A DNA stretch of 64,000 bases, taken from contig QNGE01000995.1 in assembly GCA_008508345.1 (NCBI GenBank), forward strand, positions 1 to 64,000, in the 5' to 3' direction. The notes under the pieces are model-generated. The model was not told the DNA's origin and ran no database searches. It was given only the letters and a program-made list of their open reading frames with translations. Every line of letters starts with the position of its first letter. Positions within the stretch are counted from its first letter, which is position 1. The position numbers and the translations under genes are program-made. Shown in pieces: positions 1-12,500 of the stretch. Origin of the DNA: Paragonimus westermani. Taxonomy: Eukaryota > Platyhelminthes > Trematoda > Plagiorchiida > Troglotrematidae.

Positions 1-861
1 CCTTCAGGGGAGCTCCAAATACCCTCTTATCGTAATAGTCCTCCTGATGCTTGTGAGATGTCTCCAGATGTGCCCGTGCTACCTGGTGGGCCCGCAGAAG
101 TGTGTCGAGAAGGCTACTTACATATTGTGCTACCGGAAGTTGCAGTTGCTCTGTAACGGGCAACCGGGCATCTGAGGGTAGTCTTACTTTTCGGCCTGTC
201 CACAAAAAATGTGGGGTTCGATCGGTCGGAGAGTGGAAGGCACTGCGACAAGCTAACAGATATTTCTGTTTAGCTAACTCCCACTCGGTGACACTCTCCT
301 CTGTGAAAGCCTTGAGGCGATTTTTGAGGGACTGATCCGTCCGTTCTACTCGCCCATTGCCTTGCGGGTGGTAAGCTGTGGTTCGCGTCTCATCTATTCC
401 TAGTAGCCTGCACAGTTCGCGAACCAAAGAGCTTTCAAAGCGGGAGCCTTGGTCTGAATGGGGTTGGGCCGGCGCTCCCCACACCCAGTGGTCGATAATG
501 ACTGTTGCTGCTGTGGAGGTATCCACTTGTGCAAGCGGGACAGCTTACACCATTTGGTGAAGTAATCTACCAGGACCAAAATGTACCGATTGTTTCGGGG
601 TGTCTCGGGAAACGGCCCTACAATATCTACACCGACCAACTCGTCAGGATTTCCTGCGGCCATAATTTGCAACTGAGTTCGTCGTCCCATTTGAGGGATT
701 TCGAAAATGCCGCATTCCTCGCACGATCGACATAACAGTCTGACATCCCTCTGTTGATGCGGCGTCCAGAATCGCTGTCGTACGGCCGCTTCCAACTTGT
801 TTATTCCCTCATGTCCGAGCTCTGGGTGTTGGGACGTCACGTACCATAGATTGAGGGACAA
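1..861 (-). pseudogene. Integrase remnant, 3' part cut by window edge
   Basis: The first frame (400-861) carries the HHCC zinc-binding region (a GHEG His pair, then CRSCEEC) and the first catalytic Asp in ELVGVDIVGPFP. A frameshift near 520-540 moves the reading frame. The second Asp region (HSDQGSRFESS, near 425-450) and the Glu motif (YHPQGNGRVERTDQSL, near 325-375) are then readable in another frame. A C-terminal segment continues to base 1. All three D,D,E residues are present, but the protein is split by the frameshift. Confidence 0.85.
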
Positions 862-1149
862 CGATCCTTCTCATATAAGCGGGTCCGTATTGGATGAATA
901 ATACTCTCTCTGCCATTTTGAGCTGTTCCCATAGCGCCCAAAGGCAGCGAGGTTCATAGCTCTTTCCTCCTATTTCCTTGCTTGTTGGTTTGTCGCCATT
1001 GTTCGGGCACCTTTCATAGATTAACTCAGTCTCAGGATCTGTTGCTTGAGCCTGTTATCAGCGGCCAAATTTTGCACCCTGTAGGTTGATCAACGCCATG
1101 TGTTGCGTAGTACAATATGGACAGTCGCCGTGAAAGCGCGCGGGACGCC

Positions 1150-1530
1150 TTGAAAATGAGTCGGCGTTCTAGTGCCGTCTGCCCGGTCTGTGTTCATATA
1201 CGAAGTCGTATTCCTGTGGGATCTCCTGCCATCGGGCTAACTGTCCCCCTATGTCTTTGAAGTTTTGTAACCAGCGGAGAGACTGGTGGTCTGTGCGTAC
1301 AATAAAACTTTTGCCCAGAAGATAATGTTGGAAATTTCGCACAAAGAATACTAACGCAAGCAATTCTCTTCTAGCTGTACAGTAGTTTCTCTCACATTTA
1401 CTTAAAAATCGGCTACGACGGGCTATTACAAGTTCCCTACTGTCTTGTCCTCGTTGAGAGAGAACCCCCCGATTGCACTGTCGTTTGCATCGGTATTAAG
1501 AACAAACTCTCCGGCCTTCGGCGACAGGTC
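1150..1530 (-). pseudogene. RNase H domain remnant
   Basis: Minus-strand sequence shows the RNase H first-Asp region (FVLNTDANDSAIGGF, near 1450-1530), then, after an in-frame stop and a gap, a frame at 1169-1363 with the typical HYLLGKSFIVRTDHQSLRWL and a following EHRPGRRH. This is the gypsy RNase H that lies between RT and integrase. The interruption and the stop show that it is not functional. Confidence 0.75.
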
Positions 1531-1598
1531 CGGAAAAGCACTGGCGCTGTGCACAGAGCTTGGCGTAGTGATTCAAAAGCATGATCACATACTTCCCT

Positions 1599-2930
1599 TC
1601 ACGTGAATTCCTCACTATTTTGTACTAGTCTAGTCAGAGCAGTGGAAATGCAAGCGAAACCATTGATGAATCGGCGATAATAGGAAGCTAGCCCTAGAAG
1701 CTCCTCAGCTCGTTTGCGTCCTTCGGCGTAGGCCAAGATCGAATTTGTCCCGTCTTTCTTGGGTCTGTGCGGGTACCGGCCCTCGAAATTACATGCCCCA
1801 GGAATGTTACCTCTTTGAGTAGGAAGTGACATTTTGAGGACTTCCGTTTTAAACCTACTTCGGTCAGGCGGTCCAGCACGCAATGCAAATTGCGCATATG
1901 CTCCCGTTCGGACCTTTCATGGACTATGACATAATCTAGGTACAGTAGGCATGTCCTGGGTATTAGGTCATGTAATGCTTCCTGCATCAAGCGTCGAAAC
2001 GTCGCAGGTGCGTTCGGTCATCCGAAGGGCATAACTTCGAACTCATACAGCCCGGACGGTAAGGTGAATGCCGTCTTCGCTCGAGCATTTTCTTCGACCT
2101 CCACCTGCCAATAGCCGGGTGCAAAGTCTAACGTACTAAAATACGTGGCTCCGACGAGGGCACCAAACAGGTAATCAATTATTGATAACGGAAATGCACC
2201 ATTCTTTTCACTCCATTGAGCTCCCTGTAATCCACGTATAACCGTAGTTCGCCGCATTTCTTTTTTACCAGAACTATCGGGGCAGTCCCTGGAAACTTCG
2301 AGGGCCGGATCACGATATTCTGTAACACGCCGTCAAACATCTTACGCACCTCAACCTGAAGGTGTGCAGGTATCCTGCGTGGGGTTATCTTGATTGGAGG
2401 CTCATCCCCTGTAATAATTCCATGCTTCAAAATGCTTGTACGCCCTAACGGTGCTCCCTTCAACGCGAACACTTGTGGTCGACTTTCGATTATCGATTGG
2501 ATCATCTGGCCAATTTGGCGATTCACTTCGGAAGGGAGAGTAGTGACATAGAGAGAGAAGCTGGTTTCTGGCAGAGTTCTAGACATATGTGTCAAATGAG
2601 TGGCGCCAGATGGGTTCCTTAGCTTAAGGCTGTGTAAATCGAAAGTGCGCCTCAGACGGCCTAAAAGATCCATCCCACAATAACACAGATTGGGAGTTTG
2701 TGGCTCATCACAAAACTGTGCTCTATATGGCATCCGGCTATTATGAACGGCGCAGCGATTCTGCCCTCCGTCGGCATTTGGTCACTTCTGGCCGTAAGGA
2801 TGCGTTGACAACACGGTTTTCGCTTGTAGCCCGAGAGTCTGCGTATTGTATGTGTGCCAATTACGCTTAAGGAAGCTCTGGCATCTATCAGACCTACAAG
2901 TGCTATTCCACATATTATTATCTGAACCAT
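1599..2930 (-). pseudogene. Protease and reverse transcriptase remnant
   Basis: The protease piece (2661-2930) keeps the hydrophobic-D-x-x-A-S core, but the DTG catalytic triplet now reads D-A-R. The RT follows in overlapping frames (2179-2733, 2018-2257, 1694-1990, 1599-1883), so several frameshifts separate its parts. Visible RT signs are TAPIVLVKKKCGELRLYVDY (fingers), STLDFAPGYWQVEV (motif A), GLYEFEVMPFG (motif B region) and FLGHVISRAG (after motif C). Motif C, normally YxDD, reads LYLDYVIVHE: the second Asp is Tyr, which should abolish polymerase activity. This copy cannot make an active polymerase. Confidence 0.85.
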
Positions 2931-2945
2931 GAGTTCTGCCAGCGG

Positions 2946-3560
2946 TTAGGAAAAGTCAGTAAGGGAAGGAACGTAAACTCGACTGTAGGGCTTGCCTGCT
3001 CTGATGTGGTTTCCAATGGCCTGGTCGACAGTTTCGAAGGCTTGACTATTTGCCCGGAACGCAATGTCGCATGGTCTACGCGACTTGTTCCACCGAGGTC
3101 GCCGTTCGCGGCCACCATATCGCGAGTCACTAGGTCCCCGATACCGGTCTGAGCTTCTTCTTTGCATTGGGGTGCTGTTCCTCTGGCTGGTCGCTCGTGC
3201 CGCGACGCAATATTGTAGTGGTCGGCCGATGACTGCCTCCACCCGCTTAAGGTCTTCGGCCATCCACACTGCGGCGTCAAGGTCGCTGGGTGGATGAAGT
3301 AGGAACTCCCTTTTTATGTTCGTTGGCCAGATCCTCCCTACTAGCTGTTCAAGAATCCGGTTCTGGAGTTCCTCTGAGGACTCTTTCTCATATCCGCGTT
3401 CGGCCAAGTGCCGCAGTTCGCGGGCAAACGACCGGAAGGTTATTCCCTCGAGCTGTCTACGAGCATGGAACTGTTTTCGGTAGACAGTCGGATGCAAGAG
3501 GGCGTCCGACAGAGGTCGTAGCTTGGTAAACGTCTCATCTGATACGGGGGTGTCCAGAAG
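2946..3560 (-). pseudogene. Gag remnant of the first gypsy element
   Basis: The minus-strand frame 2946-3497 (no ATG at its upstream edge) has the alpha-helical character of a gypsy Gag: a segment containing GITFRSFARELRHLAERGY, then acidic and hydrophobic helices and a basic Arg-rich tail (around 3080-3130) where a nucleocapsid would be expected. No intact CCHC knuckle is seen. The start is missing and the frame upstream of 3497 is broken. It lies between the 5' LTR and the protease, as expected. Confidence 0.6.
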
Positions 3561-3864
3561 TTTGCCCCGACAACAACATCGAAAGTCTCTCCGTTCAGCA
3601 GATTCAGAATAAGGTTGCTGTGGGACTCTGCTGAGAAGTTACGGAGATAGACTCATACTTGACTTTCCCAACGAGAACAGTGCCCCCCAGTAAACTTATC
3701 GAGGTGTGGGATCGATACTTACAACCCTGCTGTTGTGGGTTTCGTCAGCAATCTGTCTAGAATGTTTGTCAGAGTTTGCATGAGGTGACCGAAGTCTCCG
3801 GATGTGGAAGGAGTGGAAGAATATTAGTCTTCTTCAGGTCACTTCGTGGATTTCGACATTTCGT

Positions 3865-3882
3865 ATCCCGGCGGGGTCGCCA
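3865..3882 (-). other. tRNA-type primer-binding site
   Basis: Minus-strand TGGCGACCCCGCCGGGAT begins three bases after the LTR end. It begins with TGG, the complement of a tRNA CCA end, and its complement looks like a T arm plus acceptor strand. The tRNA identity was not resolved. Confidence 0.5.
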
Positions 3883-3885
3883 AAT

Positions 3886-4169
3886 TGTAACATGCAACCA
3901 GAAGAGCAGATGGAGATCATGACCGAAGATGTATTACGCAACACGCGACAATAGTTTAAATACAAGCGTCCTGCTTGTTTGTCTGACTGTCCGTTGGTTC
4001 GAGATCCTCGTGCACAACGTTGAGGTAGCGGTCTGGAAGGTGAACGAAACAACCGTGTAACGATTACCACTTCAAATTCGATCCATGCGTTAACTAGTTC
4101 CGGTCGCGTGTTACACTGGTTTCTCCAGACAAGTAACCTATGCGTCATCCGCTTTCTCGGTTCATAACA
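3886..4169 (-). repeat. 5' LTR of the first gypsy element
   Basis: On the minus strand the segment starts TGTTATGAAC and ends ATGTTACA, so it has the TG...CA ends of an LTR, about 284 bp. A TATA-like GTATTTAAAC lies inside (around 3955-3965). It is followed directly by a primer-binding-site-like sequence. The partner LTR is outside the window, so the outer edge rests on the terminal dinucleotides alone. Confidence 0.6.
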
Positions 4170-5639
4170 CTAGTTGAATTTATCAGCCCAGCCGCCTGCA
4201 GAATGCGATGTGTTTGGTGTCGCTGCAGCTGGCGAATCCGAAGTAGAGAAGAAACGTCAAAACGCGCTAACATGGTCTTTCTTAACAACCTCACATAGCG
4301 GGCAATCCTTTCCAGGAACAAGGGCTTCCGTCAAGTCTCTATACATCCCTGATGGTCTGTCGCTGTTAGATAGAACGTGACGTCGTTTGTTAGAAAGCTG
4401 ATGGCAGACCGCTGAGCTTCTGAAAGCAAAGTCCCTTGCTGAATGCACCAATTACGTTCGAAATACACTATACTTTTAGGGTGAATTCTTATGGCTACCG
4501 GCGATGAAAAGAAAGACGAGTTTGCGGTCGGTTGCGACATTAAACGGGAATGCTGTGATCCAAGATTGTGCCCGTTAAGGACCATGCCATACAAAGCTTC
4601 TGCCGCAACGCTTTGGTGCGTATGGCGTGTTCTGGTTTGCCTGAGGACGTTTACATAATCCTGACCGCAAAACATTCGGACTGCACTCTTTTGGTCTGTG
4701 GCCTTCGTAGGCAAGTTCGGGAAACTTTCGACAGTGGTTGCTACGTTACCACCTGTCGCTGACTCGGTTGGGTCCACCAAGGTAGCTTCAACCAGCGCGG
4801 TAGTGTAAGTACACAACACCTGATGCCCCAGATTTATCGCTTACCATTCGGCTTCATGAAGGGCTAGCAGTGACACTAGTGGAAGCAAATGCTATGAAAC
4901 GCCGTATGCTGCCGTTGCATTCGGTGTCATATTGTTTGTACACCCTAGAGGTCTACTTGGCTTCGCACTAAAGGAGCTACGGGAGAATCGGTGATCATTG
5001 AAGTCCCTTCCGAGTAAACTAACAGCTGTCTGCGATCCCGTGATAAGCACGATCGTGAGCTTTAGAGGGATTTGTGCAAGAAAGTAGGGACAAAACGCTT
5101 TGTATTTCTTCCATCGCGCGGTCGACAATATTTATTGGCTTCTTGAATTCCGAGAGGCCACAAATAGAGCGGATTGTACTGGTGTTTGCTAAAGCAATGG
5201 AGAAAGTGCTTTTAGCTCTTTAAAAACTCAGGGGTGGCCTCGGAGTTTGGTTTTTTTCATATCATTTTGTATCGCGAGTCAGTGGCGTAAGGTGCTGAAA
5301 GAGGAACCCTTAAATATCGGTCCATCCGAAAGCAGTATCATCAGTGACCCTCCGGACTCTAATATTGACGAGCCTGAGCATGAGAGAAACTAGCGGAAGT
5401 TCCTGGTCTCAACCGTGGGACTGACGAGTATACAACACACCGCATCTTCCGTCCAAACCCTGCTCCCGAAGAATGCTGCACATGACCATTTGAGATCACC
5501 GTTACCTCCCAGGCTATGAAAACGCATGTCCTGGAGGCTTATCACTACAGGCATCGTCTCATTCATAGCGGCGTGTCATTTCATTCCCATGGTTCAGAGG
5601 AGTAAATGTGAGAAGCTGAAATTTCATGGTTTCACTGGC
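4170..5639. other. No gene recognised
   Basis: Several 60-160 codon open frames exist on both strands (the longest 4331-4819, minus), but none shows a domain, splice pattern or codon signal I recognise. The stretch probably holds further decayed repeat DNA. Confidence 0.4.
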
Positions 5640-6360
5640 TGATTGGTTGCCCACTCCACTAGTCACATTGAAAATGATCCACACCATTCACAATGTAGAC
5701 CCAGTAAGCACTCTTCTGTTATCAACCGTGGTAAATGTATTTGCCCCAGTTCCATTGGCCTGTTCAGTACACTTTCTGAACTTCGCAGTCTCTGCTCTAC
5801 CCATGTTGCAGTACCTGAGTTGAAGCACTGCGCTTCCATTCCGAATTTTGAACTTTGCATAGAATCTGTGCCACTATTACGGACTGATGGAGCAGAAGGT
5901 AAGAGTGGCGGAACAGTTCTCTATGTGGACGCCCCCTTCAGACTCTTCCTTTTAGTAACCCCAACCTCAATGCAAGTTCTGAAGGAGTTTGTTCGGTTGA
6001 CTAGTGCTGATCTTCGGTTGGATGAATTGCTAAACAGACGTCGGTCTTCTGATTATGCAAGAGAGTTTCGTCTCAGCAGGTTTGGTGCCTCTCACCACAG
6101 CAAGCTTCCCCCATAGTATGTTAATGAGTGATCTCGAATTTCTAGAAACGAACTTCCTCTGGTACATGGGCTCTGAAGACACTATGGCAACAAATCTGTT
6201 TCATTCACTGGAAAACTTGAGTTCATCTGAGCAATTCTTAAATTTAGTACGCGGGCGAGATGGTCATACTTCCTCGTAACTTCACCATGCTCTAACGGAT
6301 GAAACCCCACTGGTCGATCTCGAGTGTTTTGCCATCGTCGAGCTTAATGATCATGCATGA
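5640..6360 (+). pseudogene. CR1/Jockey-like LINE endonuclease relic
   Basis: Two broken frames (about 5643-6116 and 6055-6360) together resemble the apurinic-type endonuclease of CR1-like LINEs: a segment of the form L..L.SLCS followed by an ELKHCASIPNFELCIESVPL stretch in the usual TETWL...el.I place, then GKSGGTVLYVDAPF (equivalent to the GGG-V-YV segment). Further on come FLNLVRGRDGHTSS and a closing LNDHA in place of the usual L...SDH. Catalytic Glu and terminal His-region residues are changed and stops intervene, so it is a relic. No RT follows it. Confidence 0.5.
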
Positions 6361-8162
6361 TCTCGTTTGGTTCCATATGAAGCACGAACGTTATCAGCTA
6401 TGCCACTGTAGTGAGATTACCTTCGACGTCCCCAACATTCCAAACTTCCCGTGACGTGACAGTCGTCTTACCAGTATCACCGTGCCCGTTCACGTCGTCT
6501 TGTGGATGCTAATTTACTACGAGGCATTAACATCAAAGTTATTGCGTTAGCGTGAACATTGCAGGTCCACTAGTGTCTGTGTAGTCAATTGGCACGATAT
6601 TCGGCACTGTAGGTTACATTCACTATGGTAACAGCGATTCAGCTATTGCTGCTGGAAACGCCGCTTAACCACTCTGGGGCTTGTCTGAGTTCGGAAGTTC
6701 GTCTGGAGTTTCCGTCGTCATTCGTTCTCCTTGGTGACGGTCAAGCGGTTGTGCTAACTTTTCTCTCACGTCTAACTCCTTAGCGCCTTAGCTCGTTGCG
6801 TTGAGGTTTGCCTGGGAATGATGGGTAAATTGGCAACCGCAATTAGTTTGCAGGCTCACCGTTTTCTTATTGTGACTCCTGATTCGCGCTAACTCAAGGC
6901 AGGGGGAACTTGGGGACCACACACCGAAGGACAAGGTGCTAGGTAATTGGATAAACCCGGTGACCATTCCATTCTACAAAACGAACAAAAGGCAAGCTTG
7001 AATTCAGTGCGAAAAAGTGCAAAGTTATAAAACATCGGTAGTTGTCGAGTGGTAAGCAATGTTTGAATGACTACTATCTCCAGTCATTTCACCCAGGGAA
7101 AGATTTGGGGATGACCGCTTCGCACCCTCTGTGGTGACAGAAAGGGCAGCACAGCCTTGGCACTACGCCAAAAAAATTATTAGCTGTCTGACCTTTTCTG
7201 TTTCATGGTTCATTACAACAGCGTCACCCGGCAGTACCTGGAAAATTGATCTCCGATTTGACCCCACTTCCTCCAGAGTGACAAACAGCTCCCCCATGAT
7301 ATTCAGCCACGTATCACCGAAGGTACTCATAAATTAACAGTTAAGCTATATAGCAATCGTCATATGAAACTGGTTGATGATTGATTGGATTTCCGTCATA
7401 TAAATGGTGAAGTGATCGTACACTTTGATCATGAAGTCGCTTGACTATCCGTACAAATCGGTGCCTAACGTGAGCACAACGAGCTGTGTGAGGGCACACC
7501 CCTTCAAACTTGAGATGAAACATAACCAACCGAAGCATAGGCCTGACTCTTTCCTACAAAACGACCGCAAGGCATGAACTGCTCTTCCAGAACACATAAC
7601 TTGTGCTAACCCTGCTACTAGTTTTAAACCCCGCCTTGATAGTCATTTCCTATCTAAGCTCAGAAAGCACGTCTGTTTCTCCCCCTCAAAATTCTCGCGC
7701 TTATATGTGTGATCTTACATGGTATGATATTGAGCTCTCAAAAGATTCTGACATCAACTTCTGTTGATGATCCACTCATCCCGTGATTCACTGAAACTTC
7801 GCTCAAGCAAAAATGTCGAGTAAAGTGTCAGGATCCAGTTAGGGTTAGGATTCATCTGAACAGATTGGTCTCACTTGCACTGTGTACTCGAAAAATGTGA
7901 ATTTCTCCGGAAACCGTCATTGTAAGGAACAAACATTAATTTTTGGACAGTGCCAAAGTGGTTTTTTAGATTACGCGCCTTAGATGTCCTCATGTTTTAT
8001 TGTCAGATTTATTTGCAAAAGCTTAAATGGGTTGAAAGTTGGGAACACATCCATGAACTTGTTAACTTAATCTTGACAGCACATAGTATGGTTTGTTTTT
8101 TGCGTGTTTTCATGTTTAAAACAGTTGTGTTCTGGCGTTCCGCGGTGCCCGAAAGCTTCCAG
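6361..8162. other. Ubiquilin upstream region, no other gene recognised
   Basis: No protein domain, RNA gene or clear repeat boundary was recognised. The last few hundred bases before 8163 are AT-rich, as expected for the ubiquilin 5' flank, but no TATA box or initiator can be assigned with confidence. Confidence 0.35.
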
Positions 8163-8243
8163 ATGTCGCTGTGGAGCATACGTATAAAAACTCCAACTGA
8201 GGAGAAAACCGTTTCCGTTCCAGAAGACGGTTCTATAAAGCAG
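8163..8243 (+). CDS. UBQLN: Ubiquilin exon 1 (start, UBL first strands)
   Basis: 27 codons from ATG. They encode the first beta hairpin of the ubiquitin-like domain ([18 protein letters not shown]). The donor after CAG is gtatat. The ATG is preceded directly by ...TTCCAG, which could be a trans- or cis-splice acceptor. Confidence 0.92.
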
Positions 8244-9477
8244 GTATATTGTTTTTACATCAAATTTGTTCATTTTACCGTCTTTCATCTTAACGCACTT
8301 CTTTCGACGCAGTTACGTGAGGAAGTTTCCAAAGCTTTCAACGCTCCCGTCAAACAGATTTGTTTAATTTTCGCCGGCAGAATTCTAAATGATAACGAAA
8401 GCTTAGCTCAACATAAAATTAAGGATGGTTTGATTGTGCACTTGGTGATAAGGGTAGGGCTCGTGTTTGCTTCATTCTATTTCTCTAGGTCCCAAAGCCC
8501 GAGGTGAGTGTAGTCAGTGTTATTTTTACGGTTCGCAGTCCACAAACACGGATTCTTCTCGTGGTCTGAATACCGCAACTGCTGGTAGTGCCAGTCAACC
8601 TATCCACACACCGATGGGTACGTTACCGGACGTGGGTGGCTTCCAGAATATTTTTGGAACTGGCGGTAAGTGTTTTTTTACGTAGTGTGCTGCACTTGTC
8701 TGAAAAACGGTTTAGGTGCCCCTAGAATGCAGTGGCGCTCTTTCACGGTGGCGGGCTTCTTAACCCTCGTGGAGCCACAACCAAACAATCTCCAGCCGAC
8801 AGCGGTAGAAATCACTAACTTTCGACTGACCGCCTTGTTTTGGGGTGACACTCAGGTAGGGAAACTGTACGGTATGATCCAGAAAAGTATAGACATTAAG
8901 CGGTTAGTGGCCCCCCGTACATTACACACGAATTATTAGAGGTCTCATAAACCCTAAACGGTACAGATACGTGATAACTTCTAGAGGAAAGTTGCCAGGC
9001 GTTGGGCGAGCAAGCGCCCAAAAGTGCGCGTAGCGCCACTGACGCGCACAAGCCGGAACATTGGCAAACAGACGAGCACGGTCACGGGAATTAGACAGAT
9101 GACAGACCTCGTGTCTATCCGGCTGCCCGATAGGTCCCTACAGTTGGACGCACTTTCGCGTTTGCATTCAAATTGGTGAAGTTCGAGAGAGTAAGATGGG
9201 TGAACGTTTCTCCCTACGGGAACCGTCTGAGGGGGGCAGTTATTCGGGTATTGTTCCACAAGTATGGAAAATATCTGTATACATATATCCAAAAGAACCA
9301 TACTAAGTAGTGGACGATCTATTGTGGCGTTTCACATCCACACTAAGATCTACCATCAAACATGTGTGTTGAGATGGGCTTCTTCTGCCGCTCATCGTGT
9401 TCGGCTGCCGGTCCGTCTTCGCTCGTTTTTCGTTTCGGCGTCAACGAAGCTGATATAATGTATGAATTGCATATGCG

Positions 9478-9509
<32 letters not shown>

Positions 9510-12500
9510 GTATTGTGTGTGTGTATAACACTCGAAATAACATTTAAGTGTTTGACTAGCGCCCATATGTTCTATTCATTGGACAAATTTCTCTAGTAGA
9601 ACAGGAGGGACTGTGGGTCTCTAACACTCGCTAAATTTTAGCATCACTGGTAAGTAGGAAGGATGGAGAGGTAGTCAACAGCGAAAGATAACTGTATTCG
9701 GAGAGTAAGGGTGAACCACTAATGTGACCTCTGCGCACCTTGTTGGAGGTTTGTTGTCAGCTTGAGACTGAAGATCAGCGACAGGGTACATAAGCTCTTA
9801 TCCCACCCGAGGTAGTTCAAAGTTAAGTCATTGTTTAATTTTTTTATAGGCCAGATAATGGAGGACTTTCGAGCACTCGTAAGACACTGGCGTTGACCTC
9901 CTGTCTAGTGGAAGGTTGATGGGTCTTGGTTGTTATGAATAATCAGATTCGACGGCACAAACTATCAATCTTGAGTCAGAAAGAGAAGAGCAGGGGGCCC
10001 GTATGTTAGGCTTTATTCGTCTAACAATTGGCGTGACAGCTGAAACGGAAAACGTAAGTGGATTACAAACTCAAGGATGAAACAAATAACACGAAATATA
10101 ACATTCTCCCCCACCAAGAAATGTGAGCAGACCAAAATAGTAGGTTACATGGGGATTAATTGAACATGCCTACACTGATCGACGAAACAATATTTGGTAG
10201 TGAGCGTCAATATGTAATTGGTTTATGCGTCTCTGTTTCTCAGACAATATGGATGAACGCGCTGTTGTTTGGTTAACGTTTCAAGATTACGTGAGTGATC
10301 GTTCTTGGGGAATCATATGCTTCAGTGTTGTGTTTGTCAGCTGAGGGACTGCTGTTATGCTGCTCTGTGATAGGGACGCAGTCAGTGGGTACAGATGAGT
10401 TCTCTTCGATCGAAGGTGTCGACAGTCTTCGCAAAAGGGTCTCAGACATGACTTTTCCTTTCGGGGCCAGTTGGTGAACTTAAACTGTTCCTTCCATGTC
10501 ATTAGGAAAGCGAACGTACGCGTACTGTCGATTGCACTGAAGTAATTCAACTTCTTCGACGAGTGGGTCATACTTAGACTGTCTGCCATTCTTAAACAAC
10601 ACCGGTCCAGGTTTAGTGAGCCACATCGGGAGGGTTGTTCCGGAGGTCGACCTTCGGTTGTAGAGGAATAATCTTTCATGTGATGTGACATTAGTTGCAG
10701 TACACAAGAGTGATCTGGCTGAGTGCAAAGCATCAAGAAGAACAAATTCCCATTGATTGATGGCCAAGTTACGAGATTTCAGGGCGAACAATACAGTTTT
10801 CCCAAGCGTTTCATTCGAACGCTCTACTTGCCCGTTACCCTGGGGGTTGTATGGTGTTTTACTTGTCGCGACTCCCCTTTCGTGAAGAATCTGTTGAACA
10901 TTTGACGACATGAACGACGATCCACGATAAGAATGAATGTAGGCCGGAGTACCAAACAACGAGAACTGACAAAAACATTTGATGACGGTCTCATTAGTCT
11001 GATCAGAACATGCAAAAACAAAGGGAAATCGAGAATATTCAATAATTGTTAAATAACGATTGCGGGTTACTGATGAAAGGGGACCCTTAAAATCAGTCGA
11101 CAGTCTTTCGAATGGTTGTGTGGCTTTTATGAGCTCACCTCGGGCTTTCGAGAAAAAACGAGGTTTGATTTCGCAGCATATTGAACGTTTGGCAACAACG
11201 CCTCGAACTTCTTTCACAGGAAAGGGGAGGTTTCTGGCGCGGACGAAGTGCGTCAAACGAGAAACGCCGGGATGACAAAGCGATTCATGTAGTTCTTTCA
11301 AGTCGATATTTGTCATTAGAGCCCCGCAACAATTTCGCGAGAGTGCATCTGTCGCTCGGTTATCTTTATCAGGTCGATGTACGACGTCGACCTTGAATGG
11401 CAACAGTTCCAGTTTCCAACGTTCAATTTTATCGTTCTTAACCTTCTCTCTGTGCTGATTGCCGTAGATGAAGGCGATGGGACGTTGGTCAGTAACAAGT
11501 TTAAAATGGTTGCAAAGTAGAAGGTGTTTCCATATGGATTCCACGACAGCACACGCTTCCTTTTCTACGGCGGAATGGTGCCGCTCACTGGAGGACAGAC
11601 TACGCGAGATGAAGGCTACTGGTCGACCATTTTGATTCAGATTGGCTGCGATCGCCACATCAGAGGCGTCTGTCCCGACAATCAAGGGGGTATCGTACTG
11701 AATAGTAGAAATAGCAGCTTTGCATGACATCTTTCAGAGCTTCGAAGGCTTCTCTAACTTCAGTGGGTAGGGGGAAGGAGGTATTGTGCACGATTTTGTG
11801 AATTTTATCAGAAAAGTGAGATATCCACCATATGTAGTAAGTGAATAATCCCACTATTCGTTGCTTGGATTTCAAGTTAAGGGGAGGGGTTAATTCTCGC
11901 AGAGGTTTGAGGCGATTAGGATCCGGTTTAATGCTGTTCTTGGATACCTCATAACCTAGAAGTTTGATTTGTTTGGCGGCGATGATGCTCTTCGATTCAT
12001 TGAAAGACAATCCATATTTTCTGGCCACGTCTAGGAACTTTCGAAGATTGAGGTCGTGTTCAACAGAGTGGGTTCCACATATTGTAATATTTTCAACGTA
12101 AACAGATGTCTTTCAGTCGTTCGCGTGCTATTGTATTGTCAGTAGTCCGTTGAAAGCAAGCGACGCCATTCGTCGCGCCAAACGGAATCCGACAAAACTG
12201 ATATAAACGCCCGCATGCCTCGAATAGGGATCTGATGATAAGCACTCTTTAGATCCAGAGTGCTATATGTGTCATAGATGGCGATGCGTTCAATCATTTC
12301 GTCGATTTTTGGGAGAGGATAGGCATCTAAGAGGGTATATTTGTTAATTTTTTGGCTGTAGTCAACTACCATTCTTCTCTTGTGCCCGTCGTTAGCGACT
12401 ACCAAGACTTGAGCTCTCCAAAGGGAGGAGGAAGGCTCGATAATTCCTTCAGCAAGCAAACGGCGAATTTCATCGCGTATAAATTTTTCATCAGCCGGAC

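Larger units (their letters stand above)
1..4169 (-). mobile_element. Ty3/gypsy LTR retrotransposon, decayed, truncated by window edge
   Basis: Read on the minus strand the order is 5' LTR, primer-binding site, gag, protease, reverse transcriptase, RNase H, integrase, which is the Ty3/gypsy order. The 3' end (integrase tail and 3' LTR) lies left of base 1. Each domain is recognisable, but the reading frame is broken many times and key residues are lost, including the RT active-site box and the protease DTG, so this copy is dead. It lies upstream of ubiquilin on the opposite strand. The family assignment is by domain order and motifs only; the lineage within gypsy was not determined. Confidence 0.9.

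Noticed and set aside
4000..4015. B-box-like TTGGTTCGAGATCC in the first LTR as a tRNA or SINE
   Set aside because: No A box at the right distance, and it lies inside an LTR.
4331..4819. 162-codon minus-strand open frame
   Set aside because: No domain or motif recognised; the surrounding sequence looks like repeat debris.
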